DNA from: Mangrovivirga halotolerans
GTDB taxonomy: Bacteria; Bacteroidota; Bacteroidia; Cytophagales; Cyclobacteriaceae
NCBI RefSeq assembly: GCF_026241165.1
Contig: NZ_JAPFQN010000004.1
Coordinates: 186,001 to 250,000, forward strand
Length of the DNA stretch: 64,000 nt
Direction: 5' to 3'
Position 1 is the first letter of the stretch. The number at the start of each line of letters is the position of its first letter. The notes below the pieces were generated by a model, which worked only from the letters and a program-made list of their open reading frames with translations, made no database searches and was not told the origin of the DNA. Below are positions 53,043 to 61,574 of the stretch, one piece after another. The position numbers and the translations under genes are program-made.

Positions 53043-55637
53043 TTACTGGATCACAACTCTGTTAACCAATACATTATCACCATCAGTAACTCTTATGATG
53101 TAAAGACCTGCATCTAAATCTGATACATTGATCTCATTATATTTATTTGAAAGAACACCTTCTTTCCAAACCTGACCGGTTGTATTCATAATTCTGAATT
53201 GAGCCGATTCCATTTTACCAATATGTATATTCAGGTAGTCCTTCGCAGGAATAGGATATACAGAGTAACCTTCAGGTCTTTCACCTGTGCGGGTTACAGA
53301 AACTTTTGAAGTTCTTGCACCACTACCTACACAAAAGTTGGTTGTTTCACTTGAAGCGAACGATCCTCCTGATGCTAATGTAACTCCATCAGCAGTTAGA
53401 GAGTATGAACCGTTTCCGTAAGAACAGCAAATACCGTCACCATAAGCATCATAGATTACGAAATCATAGCATCCATCGTCAAGAATAATATCCTGAGTGA
53501 CAGTAGATCCATCTGGTTGAGAACCGTAAGTTCCGCCAGAAGCAATAACTGTTGAGCCACTTAGGATCTCCCAGCTTGTTTCTTCAGGATAGTTATCAAG
53601 AGTGATAGAAAGCGTGGCAGTAGTTGTTCCTCCACCAGTGCTTCCACCTGTACCAAGGCTAAGCGCATCAATAGCCATATCTCCTTGCCAGGTATCACCT
53701 GTAGTACCTACAAATTTTAGTTTTACTGTTCCACCTAAATAAGCAGAAAGGTCAATGCTTGCTTCGTTCCAGCTGTTACCCTGGTTTCCTGATTTACTCC
53801 AGATTGTTGACCAGTTTGTGCCATCTGTTGTAGCATGAAGTTCAAGGTCACCCATTGTAGTAGCACCATACATATGATATCTGAATGAGAATGCCGCTGA
53901 AGTTTCAGAAGTAAGATCGAAGCACGGTCCTGCCAGCTCCGCTCTTTTGAACGAATAGTTAGGACTTGATGACTCCATGTAAGCGTAATAGCTTCCAGCA
54001 AAAGCACCTGATGGTCCTGTGTTAGAAGAAGGAGTGCCTGAGCTGTTAACTGTCCAGTCGAAGTCATCTCCTGAAACTTGAGACCATGATCCCAATCCAC
54101 TTTCAAATCCTTCACCATAACCTAATGTTACAGTTGAAGAGCAGCTTTCTCCACCACCAGTTGAACCAGTTGATAAAGAAATTTTATCTACCGCTATATC
54201 TGAAGTATATGACGAACCGGTTGTACCGACAAATCTTATTTTTACAGTTTCTCCAAGATATCCGGCCATATCTACATTAGCAGAAAGCCAGCTATTTCCC
54301 TGGTTGCCACTTTTCGACCAGATTGTAGTCCAGCTACCACCATCGATTAAAGCCTGTACTTCAAGACTTCCCATGGCAGAACCATACATGTGGTAATCGA
54401 AACTGAACGTAGCAGAAGTTTCTGTAGTCAGGTCAAAGCATGGACCAGCAAGGTGTGCAGATTTTGACGGGTAGTTTGGATCTGATGCCTCAACATACAT
54501 GTAGTACGAACCATCATTTGCAGATGAAGGTCCTGTGCTTGAAGAAGGAGTACCAGAGCTGTTTCTTGTCCAGTCAATATTGTCTCCGCTTCCTTGTGAC
54601 CAGTTTCCAAGACCACTTTCGAAGCTTTCATTGTAAGGGTAATTGCTCACTGTTCCAGTGCAAGAAAATCCACCGCCTGGATTTCCAGGAGTATAAACAG
54701 GATCTAAAAGGAAGCCTTCACGACCACCACCATTAGAAAAAGTAGCCTGCATTCTTGCATCCTGACCAGCTGAGAACATAAACATACATGCATCATCAAC
54801 ATAATCCATATAGTTCATGAACATATCGTCCTGTCCACCAGAACAGCTATTTGTTCCTGGTGAAGGGCATCCGTAGTTTGGATTTCCAGCTACCGGGGTG
54901 TCACTAACAAAGTCATCTGCAGAGCAATTTCCATCTCCCCAGATATGACGAAGGTTTAACCAGTGACCTACCTCGTGAGTAGCAGTTCGTCCCTGATCAA
55001 ATGGAGCAGAAAGATAGAAGTTACTACCCCCTGCTACTGAAGCATCACCAAAATACTGAGGAGACATTACAACTCCATCAGTTGCCGGATCACCACCAGG
55101 GAACTGAGCATATCCAAGGATACCACCTCCGATATCCGCAACCCACATGTTTAATATGCGGTCCGGTTCGATTGGAGGGTAAGCTGCTTTTACAGCGTCG
55201 TTAGTGCCCCAAGTGTCACGTGAGTTTGCATATCTCTTAATTTCGATGATCTCAAAACGGATTTGAGTATCTCCTGAACGCACACTTTGAAATTCAGATG
55301 GTGTGTTGTCATAGTCGCTATTGGTAGCGCTATAATCTTTGTTTAATCTGTCGATCTGAGATTGGATCTGTGCATCAGAGATGTTTTCCTGAGAATTTCC
55401 ATATACCACATGAATAATACATGGAATAACGATGTTGCTTCCTGATACTCTGAAGCTTTCCGAATTTTCTGCAAAGCGCTGAGTCAGTTGCTCGATCTCA
55501 GCCTGTCGTCTTGCATAGTCGGGGTTTTGTTGAAGTAGTCTTTCGTGTACCTCATCGGTAGCACAAACACGTTCCTGTGAATAGGTTAGAAAAGAACAGC
55601 ATATAGCCATCCCAAATAATAGTAAACGTTTAATCAT
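53043..55637 (-). CDS. M43-type zinc metalloprotease secreted by the type IX system
   Basis: The 864-residue protein starts with a signal peptide (residues 1-20) and a propeptide. The pappalysin-like (M43) domain has the zinc motif HEVGHWLNLRH (about 218-228) and a Met-turn region MNYMDYVDDACM. Two MAM-like jelly-roll repeats follow (about 335-495 and 505-665, each starting FESGLG.WSQ.SGD and containing WSKSGNQGNSW). Next comes a Cys-containing beta domain (DGCYDFVIYDAYGDGICC) and a C-terminal sorting domain (YSVYPIPAKDYLNIHI ... VNRVVIQ). It is a secreted or surface protease for protein digestion. Confidence 0.93.
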   Translation of the reverse strand: MIKRLLLFGMAICCSFLTYSQERVCATDEVHERLLQQNPDYARRQAEIEQLTQRFAENSESFRVSGSNIVIPCIIHVVYGNSQENISDAQIQSQIDRLNKDYSATNSDYDNTPSEFQSVRSGDTQIRFEIIEIKRYANSRDTWGTNDAVKAAYPPIEPDRILNMWVADIGGGILGYAQFPGGDPATDGVVMSPQYFGDASVAGGSNFYLSAPFDQGRTATHEVGHWLNLRHIWGDGNCSADDFVSDTPVAGNPNYGCPSPGTNSCSGGQDDMFMNYMDYVDDACMFMFSAGQDARMQATFSNGGGREGFLLDPVYTPGNPGGGFSCTGTVSNYPYNESFESGLGNWSQGSGDNIDWTRNSSGTPSSSTGPSSANDGSYYMYVEASDPNYPSKSAHLAGPCFDLTTETSATFSFDYHMYGSAMGSLEVQALIDGGSWTTIWSKSGNQGNSWLSANVDMAGYLGETVKIRFVGTTGSSYTSDIAVDKISLSTGSTGGGESCSSTVTLGYGEGFESGLGSWSQVSGDDFDWTVNSSGTPSSNTGPSGAFAGSYYAYMESSSPNYSFKRAELAGPCFDLTSETSAAFSFRYHMYGATTMGDLELHATTDGTNWSTIWSKSGNQGNSWNEASIDLSAYLGGTVKLKFVGTTGDTWQGDMAIDALSLGTGGSTGGGTTTATLSITLDNYPEETSWEILSGSTVIASGGTYGSQPDGSTVTQDIILDDGCYDFVIYDAYGDGICCSYGNGSYSLTADGVTLASGGSFASSETTNFCVGSGARTSKVSVTRTGERPEGYSVYPIPAKDYLNIHIGKMESAQFRIMNTTGQVWKEGVLSNKYNEINVSDLDAGLYIIRVTDGDNVLVNRVVIQ

Positions 55638-56079
55638 ACAATGTTGGTTTATAGATTACAAAAATATAACTGTCAGATTAACAGTGGTTTGAGCGGGTTG
55701 GACTGATAAAGCCAATGAAATGATCACTAATGTTTTGGTTGCTCGAACTTCACTTAATTGTTCGTTCTGACTTTTACTACATCCACAAGTATACAAATAA
55801 TTTTTCGCAATATAAAATTCTGCATTTTTTGTCTATCCAGAATTTATTACCAAGATCACTTATAAATTAAGAATAAGTGAAAATAAAAATTAAAAATATC
55901 CATTAAATTCTGAGCTAAATTTTGGCCGGTTAAGGGGTTTTTTTGGCCGAAAAGCAGATTCTATTTAATCTTAGCACTTGCTTAGAATTATTTTCTTAAA
56001 AAGGAGAGTTTGGCCATATTTTATTGAATAAAAAATGTTCAAAGATTAAAATCCAAATCTAAAATTTTCCAATAGTTGT
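55638..56079. other. Gene-free region upstream of the metalloprotease
   Basis: AT-rich sequence with the protease promoter element at 55659 and no other recognisable feature. No terminator could be assigned to the amidohydrolase read from 57495. Confidence 0.5.
55659..55666 (-). promoter_or_regulatory. Candidate -7 promoter element of the metalloprotease gene
   Basis: The minus strand reads TATTTTTG, matching TAnnTTTG, 22 bases before the ATG at 55637. Confidence 0.45.
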
Positions 56080-57495
56080 TTAACGAATCCCGACTAATCC
56101 TTCTGCAGCTTTGAAAAGTTTTTGGGAATCATAACCAATTCCATTTTTGAAAATGATTTTATCTGATCGAATCGCAGAAATATCTTTACTGATATCATCA
56201 TTCATAATTATTATATCAGCAATTTTTCCTTCTTCTATGGTGCCAATAAGGTTTTCTGATTCTAAATACTTAGCCCCGTTTAATGTGCATATCATAATCG
56301 CATCAGGAATACTGAATCCCATTTCAACCATTAGTTCAAGTAATCTCATATTAGCATAACCGGCAACTATTCGTCCATCATATGTTGGGTCTGTACCTGC
56401 GACTAATAACCCGCCTGCATCATGAAACTTTTTATCCATGAGTTTAAGTTTATTGAACCTTGCGACATCAATAGAATCTCTTCCCTGCTTGCTAACCCAT
56501 CGTTGATAGACCTTTTCTTTTGCTCTGGGCGATAAGGCTTCCAGGCCTCCGCCTGGTATTACTTCTCTTCCTGTATAGGGTTCAAACACGTTAACTGTAG
56601 TTGTCAGTGCTACATTATTGGAAATCATGTGATCGATCAAACTGGTGACATTTTCGGAATCCGGGTCTACTTCTAACAGACTTTCCAGCATAAAGGGATT
56701 ACACTGGTCGGGTAGTTTGTTTTCTAAAAAGTCAGGACAAGATCCAAATCCGTGTTCAATGTTATCAATTCCCAGATCTACCGCTTCCCTGTATGTTATG
56801 GAGCAAAGGTGACCAGTTACTTTCATGTTTCTGGCATGAGCTGCCTCAATAATGGCCTTGAGATCTTCCCTTGTCAGCATATTGTATACTTTTATTGAGG
56901 TAATGCCCAGGTCAGCATAAAAATCCACCTGATCTTGTGCCTGTTCCGGACCATCAAATGCAAACATTTCCAGGATTGGGAGTCCTTTTCTGTCCATATG
57001 TGGGCTGGTAGCATCGATAGTGGGGCCCGGTAATCGCCCGTCTTTGATCCATTTCTTCAATTTTACATCTACCTGGGGCATTATCGCTCCGGCAGTACGC
57101 ATTGTGGTGACACCTCCTGCCAGGTAAAGCTTGGGAAATGAATAAGTCATCTGATCTAACCCGTAGTTTGGTCCCGGGACATTTTTAGGATAAAACAGGT
57201 GTTCATGAAGCATAATCATACCCGGCATAGCAGATTTTCCTTCCATATTGATGACAATGGTATTGTCAGGAACGCTTAAATCCTGACCTATTTGAGTGAT
57301 GTATTCTCCTTCGATTAATATATCCTGGTTGGTCATGGCAGCTGAACCGGTACCATCGAGTACTGTGAGGTTATGGAGGAGGTAATTACCACGATCGTGA
57401 ACTACGTATTGTTGCACTTCAGCCGAGAGGCTATCCTGGGCATAACAGATTGTATTAAGTAAGGATAGAAGGAAAAGAACCGGAAATTTTTTCAT
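56080..57495 (-). CDS. Secreted amidohydrolase
   Basis: The 471-residue protein has a signal peptide (FPVLFLLSLLNTICYAQDS). The amidohydrolase-1 domain shows MPGMIMLHEHLFYP (an HxH-type metal site written HEH), SIKVYNMLTREDL, VTGHLCSITYREA, GIDNIEHGFGSC, LLVAGTDPTYDGR and GTIEEGKIADIIIMNDD. It resembles prolidase/imidazolonepropionase-like hydrolases. The substrate is unknown. It is the last typical chromosomal gene before the cassette-like region. Confidence 0.85.
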   Translation of the reverse strand: MKKFPVLFLLSLLNTICYAQDSLSAEVQQYVVHDRGNYLLHNLTVLDGTGSAAMTNQDILIEGEYITQIGQDLSVPDNTIVINMEGKSAMPGMIMLHEHLFYPKNVPGPNYGLDQMTYSFPKLYLAGGVTTMRTAGAIMPQVDVKLKKWIKDGRLPGPTIDATSPHMDRKGLPILEMFAFDGPEQAQDQVDFYADLGITSIKVYNMLTREDLKAIIEAAHARNMKVTGHLCSITYREAVDLGIDNIEHGFGSCPDFLENKLPDQCNPFMLESLLEVDPDSENVTSLIDHMISNNVALTTTVNVFEPYTGREVIPGGGLEALSPRAKEKVYQRWVSKQGRDSIDVARFNKLKLMDKKFHDAGGLLVAGTDPTYDGRIVAGYANMRLLELMVEMGFSIPDAIMICTLNGAKYLESENLIGTIEEGKIADIIIMNDDISKDISAIRSDKIIFKNGIGYDSQKLFKAAEGLVGIR

Positions 57496-57695
57496 GGTGT
57501 TTGGTAAGGTATTGGTGGAGGAAGGTGTTGAGGATATTATTTTTAATAGTTTAATAATAATATACGGTTATAAAAGGCATGTTCCAAACCCACTTAGAGA
57601 TTTTGAAAGGGTAGAGGAGGTTTTGGGATGTAGTTTGGTGAGTAGGGGTTAAAAAGGGAAGGGATTATTCATTGAAGGTGTTGTTGGAATGTCGT

Positions 57696-58103
57696 TTATA
57701 TCAAACTATTCCAATCATCATTCTGAGTAATAAAATATTCGAAAGTATCATTTACTTCCGTTGTTTGACAATCCATTTCCCAATGGATATTATTTTTTGT
57801 TCTATTTTCTTTAGGGCAAATCCAATATTTGAATTTTACGATTTGTGATAACTGTTCATATTCAATGAGAAGAGTTTTTGTGTAATCAATTTGATTAGTT
57901 GTTGGAATAGAAATCATCAAATTGTATAAGGAAGTTCCTCCAAAAAGATACTTGGAATAACCTCGATCAATTATATGGCGAACTAGAAATCTAATTGGTC
58001 TTAATTGTTCCCCTTCGTTGTCAATCAAATGATTATAAAACTCCAGTATTTCTCCCCAAGTTTTGATAAGATCTTTGGTAGATATGTTATCACCTTCTGT
58101 CAT
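57696..58103 (-). CDS. Hypothetical protein, first gene of the cassette-like region
   Basis: I do not recognise this 135-residue protein. It is soluble, with no signal peptide, and contains ILEFYNHLID, RFLVRHIIDRGYSKYLFG and a polar C-terminus. The frame can be extended to a GTG at 58142, but the extension would run into the conserved palindromic site A, which ends 15 bases before the ATG at 58103. In the homologous site B the ATG follows at the same kind of distance, so I choose 58103. Confidence 0.6.
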   Translation of the reverse strand: MTEGDNISTKDLIKTWGEILEFYNHLIDNEGEQLRPIRFLVRHIIDRGYSKYLFGGTSLYNLMISIPTTNQIDYTKTLLIEYEQLSQIVKFKYWICPKENRTKNNIHWEMDCQTTEVNDTFEYFITQNDDWNSLI

Positions 58104-58118
58104 AAGTCTTCTAATGCA

Positions 58119-58185
58119 TGCCAACGAAGTGCTATGAGTCACTCTGTGACTCTTATTCCTTATATAGTTATCGTTTTGGTTGTTA
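58119..58185 (-). other. Site A: attC-like palindrome before the 57696 gene
   Basis: Plus-strand ends are TGCCAAC (58119-58125) and GTTGTTA (58179-58185). The central stem GAGTCAC (58136-58142) / GTGACTC (58146-58152) has a three-base loop. The flanks GCTATG and TTATTCCTTATAT with TATCGTT are shared with site B. Read on the minus strand it ends CGTTGGCA 15 bases before a start codon. Confidence 0.6.
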
Positions 58186-58410
58186 ATAAATTCCTTTAAA
58201 AGCTAAAAATAGCTGTTTCCAGCTCAAAATCAAACTTTATCTCTTATTTATACCCGATTGTAACAGTTTACTAATGGAAAAGAGGATGGTGATTTTTGAA
58301 TGATATTAAAGCACAAAATCAATCTTGCGGTAGGGGGTGTGACTAACTATAATATAACAGAAGTTACGGTATTTAGTTGTTAGCGATAGAATTAAGCACA
58401 GGTTTTAGAA

Positions 58411-58450
58411 ATGCACGCTAGATTAGACTATGTCCGAATCCAGCGTGCAT
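58411..58450. repeat. Hairpin downstream of the 58485 gene
   Basis: ATGCACGCT (58411-58419) pairs perfectly with AGCGTGCAT (58442-58450); the loop adds a GATT/AATC pairing. It follows the stop codon of the gene read from 59054 by 35 bases, so it may be a terminator or a degenerate cassette site. No good T-run is present. Confidence 0.6.
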
Positions 58451-58484
58451 TGCGGTTATACATTATTGTAAAACGCTTTTAAGA

Positions 58485-59054
58485 TTAATTGTAAAGATTA
58501 AAACCCCATACTCCATGAGTATATCCATCAATAACTCCTTGCCAGAAATTTGGATTTGAAGCGCTATTTTTTCTATCGGTTAAATAGTTTATTCTAAACT
58601 GATAATCATCTGAAGAAACAAAACTTATGTTAAATAAATCTTCATTAAACTTAGCTCTGTAAATTTTGATCACTTGATTTTCAGTCTCATCAATTCCTCC
58701 ATTATCATTATAATCTCCAAAATACGTATCCAATTCATCACCTAGACCAAAACTTTCTTCATAGTCAACTTCATAATACTTAGTATGATACTGTGTTCCC
58801 CAATTAGGATGTAATTCCATTGCTATTTTTTTATCGGAATTGACATCTTTGTATCCTTTAACATATCCACATTTATATTCGTTAGCTGTGCATTCATTGT
58901 AAGGGATTAGTTCAGGTAAAGTTGTTCTGTTTGCAGAGCTATTTTGGATAAATGATAATTCTACGATATCATCCTTATGTATGTCAGTTATTTGGTCATT
59001 ACATGAAAATGAAAAAATGATAATAATAAGTGAAAGCGTTAAATGTTTTTTCAT
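58485..59054 (-). CDS. Hypothetical lipoprotein
   Basis: The 189-residue protein starts with a lipoprotein signal (LTLSLIIIIFSFSCNDQ; cysteine near residue 18). The mature part is polar, with GYVKGYKDVNSDKKIAMELHPNW, GDYNDNGGIDETENQVIKIYRAKF and a C-terminal FWQGVIDGYTHGVWGFNLYN. The DxNxNGxID-like stretch might bind calcium; that is inference. I do not recognise the family. It is a single-gene unit in the cassette-like region. Confidence 0.65.
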   Translation of the reverse strand: MKKHLTLSLIIIIFSFSCNDQITDIHKDDIVELSFIQNSSANRTTLPELIPYNECTANEYKCGYVKGYKDVNSDKKIAMELHPNWGTQYHTKYYEVDYEESFGLGDELDTYFGDYNDNGGIDETENQVIKIYRAKFNEDLFNISFVSSDDYQFRINYLTDRKNSASNPNFWQGVIDGYTHGVWGFNLYN

Positions 59055-59538
59055 GATTATTTAGTTTTAAATGTTTTACAACATATGATATAACACACTC
59101 AGTGCTTGTTATTCATATGTCTGTTTTTTGATTGTTGTTGATAAATTCTGGTTTCAGAATCCTAAAGTAGGTATTTTTGGCTAATAGTCAATGATTATAT
59201 TGAATTTTTAAGCGGATGGAAACAACTGTAGCCGTTTGTACACTGAATTGTATAAACGTGTTTAAACGTTTATAACTGTTAAAAATGGATAATATGGACT
59301 TTATGTTTCCTGTCCAAGGAGGCTTAGCTAGCATTTCGTAAAACTAGATCCTTGCGTGATCAGTGGAAGTGACTTTTTTTTACCTTTCGTTTATTGAATT
59401 GTGCATAACGGTTGCGTATATGAAACGTTTGGCATTTCGAAGTACTTTCCTGTTCCCCGTAACCCAAGTAGGCTACTGAGCGAAAACCTTGCTGGCAGAC
59501 GTTCACCCGCCATAAACTATATGCGTTGTTGGGTACAG
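59055..59538. other. Spacer holding attC-like site D and two smaller palindromes
   Basis: The 484-base gap contains site D (59403-59534), an inverted repeat at 59315-59354 (CAAGGA/TCCTTG with inner CTAG/CTAG) and an inverted repeat TATAAACG/CGTTTATA at 59248-59271. It also carries one copy of CCGTTTGTA (near 59229). No gene was found. Confidence 0.6.
59403..59534 (-). other. Site D: attC-like site after the 59539 gene
   Basis: The plus-strand ends are GCATAAC (59403-59409) and GTTGGGT (59528-59534, matching GTTRRRY exactly). Inner arms GCGTATA and TATATGC pair with one G-T. It begins 4 bases after the stop codon of the gene read from 60072. Its 132-base length and internal palindromes are like long attC sites. 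Confidence 0.6.
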
Positions 59539-60072
59539 TTATATTTTATTCATTAATTCTATTTCTTTCATCAAATCCGAACCGTGATATTCTTTGACAT
59601 TCACAATATTTCCATCAGTGTCGTATTTGAATTTAATCGTTTTATTATCATTGAGATTATTGGTCATTTTGACTACCTGTCCAAGTTGATTGTAAAAAAA
59701 ATGGAATTCATAAGGTAACTGCGAGCAAATCATACACGCTGAGTATTTATATGAGGTTACTCTTGAAAGTGAATCGTAAGTTATCGTGTAACTCCAATTG
59801 GTATTGAAATCCCCAACTTTAGTCGAGTCATTCCATATAGTTATTGTATCATTTTTATGGATAGAGTCAACCATTTTTTGAGGGTAATGATATGGAGTGA
59901 AAAAGTGTTTTTTGTAAAAATCAAAGTCCAATTTTCCCGAGTGCACAATTGTTGGTGGGGCGGTTATTTGTCCGCTAAATCCTTTTGGTGTAGTCACACT
60001 AAATTGAAGAGTGTCCTGCCCGTAAACAAGATTCAAAGTCAAAATTAATATGATTGTTGTTATCGTCTTCAT
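59539..60072 (-). CDS. Hypothetical exported protein
   Basis: The 177-residue protein starts with a signal peptide (MKTITTIILILTLNLVYGQ). The rest has repeats of the type NTNWSYTITYDSLSRVTSYKY, FNQLGQVVKMTNN and KFKYDTDGNIVNVKEY, resembling the short RHS/YD-like repeats of surface proteins. The frame can be read from 60147, but this would cover site C and would precede the signal peptide with unrelated sequence. I choose the ATG at 60072. Confidence 0.6.
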   Translation of the reverse strand: MKTITTIILILTLNLVYGQDTLQFSVTTPKGFSGQITAPPTIVHSGKLDFDFYKKHFFTPYHYPQKMVDSIHKNDTITIWNDSTKVGDFNTNWSYTITYDSLSRVTSYKYSACMICSQLPYEFHFFYNQLGQVVKMTNNLNDNKTIKFKYDTDGNIVNVKEYHGSDLMKEIELMNKI

Positions 60073-60081
60073 TTTAATTAT

Positions 60082-60134
60082 GCCCAACGTTAAGTGTAAA
60101 ATGCGTTTTAATGCATTTTTACACAGTGTTGGCA
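60082..60134 (-). other. Site C: compact attC-like site
   Basis: The plus-strand ends are GCCCAAC (60082-60088, exact RYYYAAC) and GTTGGCA (60128-60134). The arms GTGTAAAATGC and GCATTTTTACAC pair around an eight-base loop. On the minus strand the site starts 5 bases after the stop codon of the 60889 gene and ends about 9 bases before the start codon of the 60072 gene. At 53 bases it is about the size of the shortest attC sites. Confidence 0.7.
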
Positions 60135-60139
60135 AATCG

Positions 60140-60889
60140 TTATTCATTTATTTTCTCTAGGCCAAATCTTTCAGCACTTAAGTTAAATTGTTCAGAAGCC
60201 CATTTATATTTCTTGTAAGCACTTGTTTCTGCAGGAAGTTTGAGACCATCAATTATTATTTCTCTTAATTTCTGGTAATGGATGGCCGCAGTTCCTTCTC
60301 CACCACCAACTAGGTCGTCATAGTCAGTGAAATAATCAAGGTAATATTCCTTTTCATTAAGCTGTTTACAATTCTTTTTTATAAAGTCAATTTCCCATTC
60401 TTCGTAGTCTTTATTAGCTGGGCCTGGGAATAATTTTACTACATCAAATAGCTCCTTTTCGAATTTTACTATAGGCAATATTTCTTCTGCTTCTGATTGG
60501 TAGGCTCTTATAAACGCTTCTCCAAACATTGTGCTTTCAGTATGGTGTAAATACCCAGCTTTAATAGAGCCTCTGCAGAGAAATCCATTTGAAATAAGTA
60601 AGTGAATTGCAAAAGCACAATCTGATAGCATGTAATATATTCCACCTTGTTCTTGAATGAGTCTGGATATCACCAAGCTATCGGAAACTTGAATAATTTG
60701 AGTGTCCGTATTTAATTTCCTGTCAGCATCAATTTCATACTTGTCTTTTGGTGTAATAAAGAATTCGTTTAGGTCTGTCAAAGCAGTTTTAATCCTGTTA
60801 AACTCATCATCATCTTCTAGGCTGGAATCAACGGCATTTTTAAATCCTAAAATGTCAATGAAAGCTACAACTCTAATATCATATTTCAT
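60140..60889 (-). CDS. Class III nucleotide-cyclase-like domain protein
   Basis: The 249-residue protein begins VVAFIDILGFKNAV, which corresponds in class III adenylate/guanylate cyclases to the metal-binding F(A/I)DIxGF motif. VSDSLVISRL and RGSIKAGYLHHTESTMFGEAFIRAYQSE resemble the later cyclase motifs, with G.A.xxAY.xE. The catalytic set looks incomplete, so activity is uncertain. This is a family of unknown proteins common in mobile regions. It begins 4 bases after the DUF2971-like gene and forms a pair with it. A role in signalling or defence is inference. Confidence 0.65.
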   Translation of the reverse strand: MKYDIRVVAFIDILGFKNAVDSSLEDDDEFNRIKTALTDLNEFFITPKDKYEIDADRKLNTDTQIIQVSDSLVISRLIQEQGGIYYMLSDCAFAIHLLISNGFLCRGSIKAGYLHHTESTMFGEAFIRAYQSEAEEILPIVKFEKELFDVVKLFPGPANKDYEEWEIDFIKKNCKQLNEKEYYLDYFTDYDDLVGGGEGTAAIHYQKLREIIIDGLKLPAETSAYKKYKWASEQFNLSAERFGLEKINE

Positions 60890-60893
60890 TTGG

Positions 60894-61574
60894 TTATTTT
60901 ATTTCTTCACAAAATTGTCTTGCTTCTGGGCAATGTATTACAAGTCCATCTTCAACTTTCCTATCGGTTGACCATAGCATTCTGTATTCAGACTGTGGTT
61001 GATAGTCAGTATGCTTCAAGAAAAATCTATGTCTCGTTAGTGAAGGACCTGCAGCTTGTATCATTTTTTGAAAACTAATTTTATCTGTTTCCTTATCGTC
61101 CTTTAACTCTTCAATATCTAAATTCTTTGGTATTTTAGTTGAAATTATTTTTTCATTTACGTAAAGACAATTCCCAAAAAGTACACTTTGAACTCTAGGA
61201 AGGGAACGTGTAATTTCAATCATAAAGTTTAACGGGTCAATTATTCTAAAGACAGAGTCTCGTTTGAAAGTTTTCTTAAGTTCATCATCTAGAATTGTGG
61301 AAGTACAAAAGCAAAATTCATTTTGGCCTACCATAGTATATGTGCCAATCATTTTATCATTAGCTCCATTGACTATGTTCATAGAATGACCTTCAGTTTT
61401 ATCTCCTAACTGGTTGTCTTCATATGCTTTGTAATTCTTGAATGAACTTAGCATGATATTTCCAGTTTTAAAGAATTCATCTATCCATTTATTATTCTCA
61501 TATCTGTATAAATATGGTATTGAATTCTCAAATGGAATTACATGCGTGAATTGTGTTGCGAAGTTTCTATTCAT
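60894..61574 (-). CDS. DUF2971-like protein
   Basis: The 226-residue protein contains PYLYRYENNKWIDEFFKTGNIMLSSFKNYKAYED, the pattern of DUF2971 (LYRY, a substrate-like loop and an NDPxE-like acidic stretch), and ends with SLTRHRFFLKHTDYQPQSEYRMLWS. DUF2971 proteins are of unknown function and often occur beside defence or toxin genes. It lies directly upstream of the cyclase-like gene and is preceded by site B, which ends about 11 bases before its ATG. Confidence 0.6.
   Translation of the reverse strand: MNRNFATQFTHVIPFENSIPYLYRYENNKWIDEFFKTGNIMLSSFKNYKAYEDNQLGDKTEGHSMNIVNGANDKMIGTYTMVGQNEFCFCTSTILDDELKKTFKRDSVFRIIDPLNFMIEITRSLPRVQSVLFGNCLYVNEKIISTKIPKNLDIEELKDDKETDKISFQKMIQAAGPSLTRHRFFLKHTDYQPQSEYRMLWSTDRKVEDGLVIHCPEARQFCEEIK

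Larger units (their letters stand above)
58104..58484. other. Spacer with site A, a related repeat and a hairpin
   Basis: This gap holds site A, the start of a longer repeat (to about 58285) that is similar to 61586-61795, and a hairpin at 58411-58450. No open reading frame was found. Confidence 0.6.
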
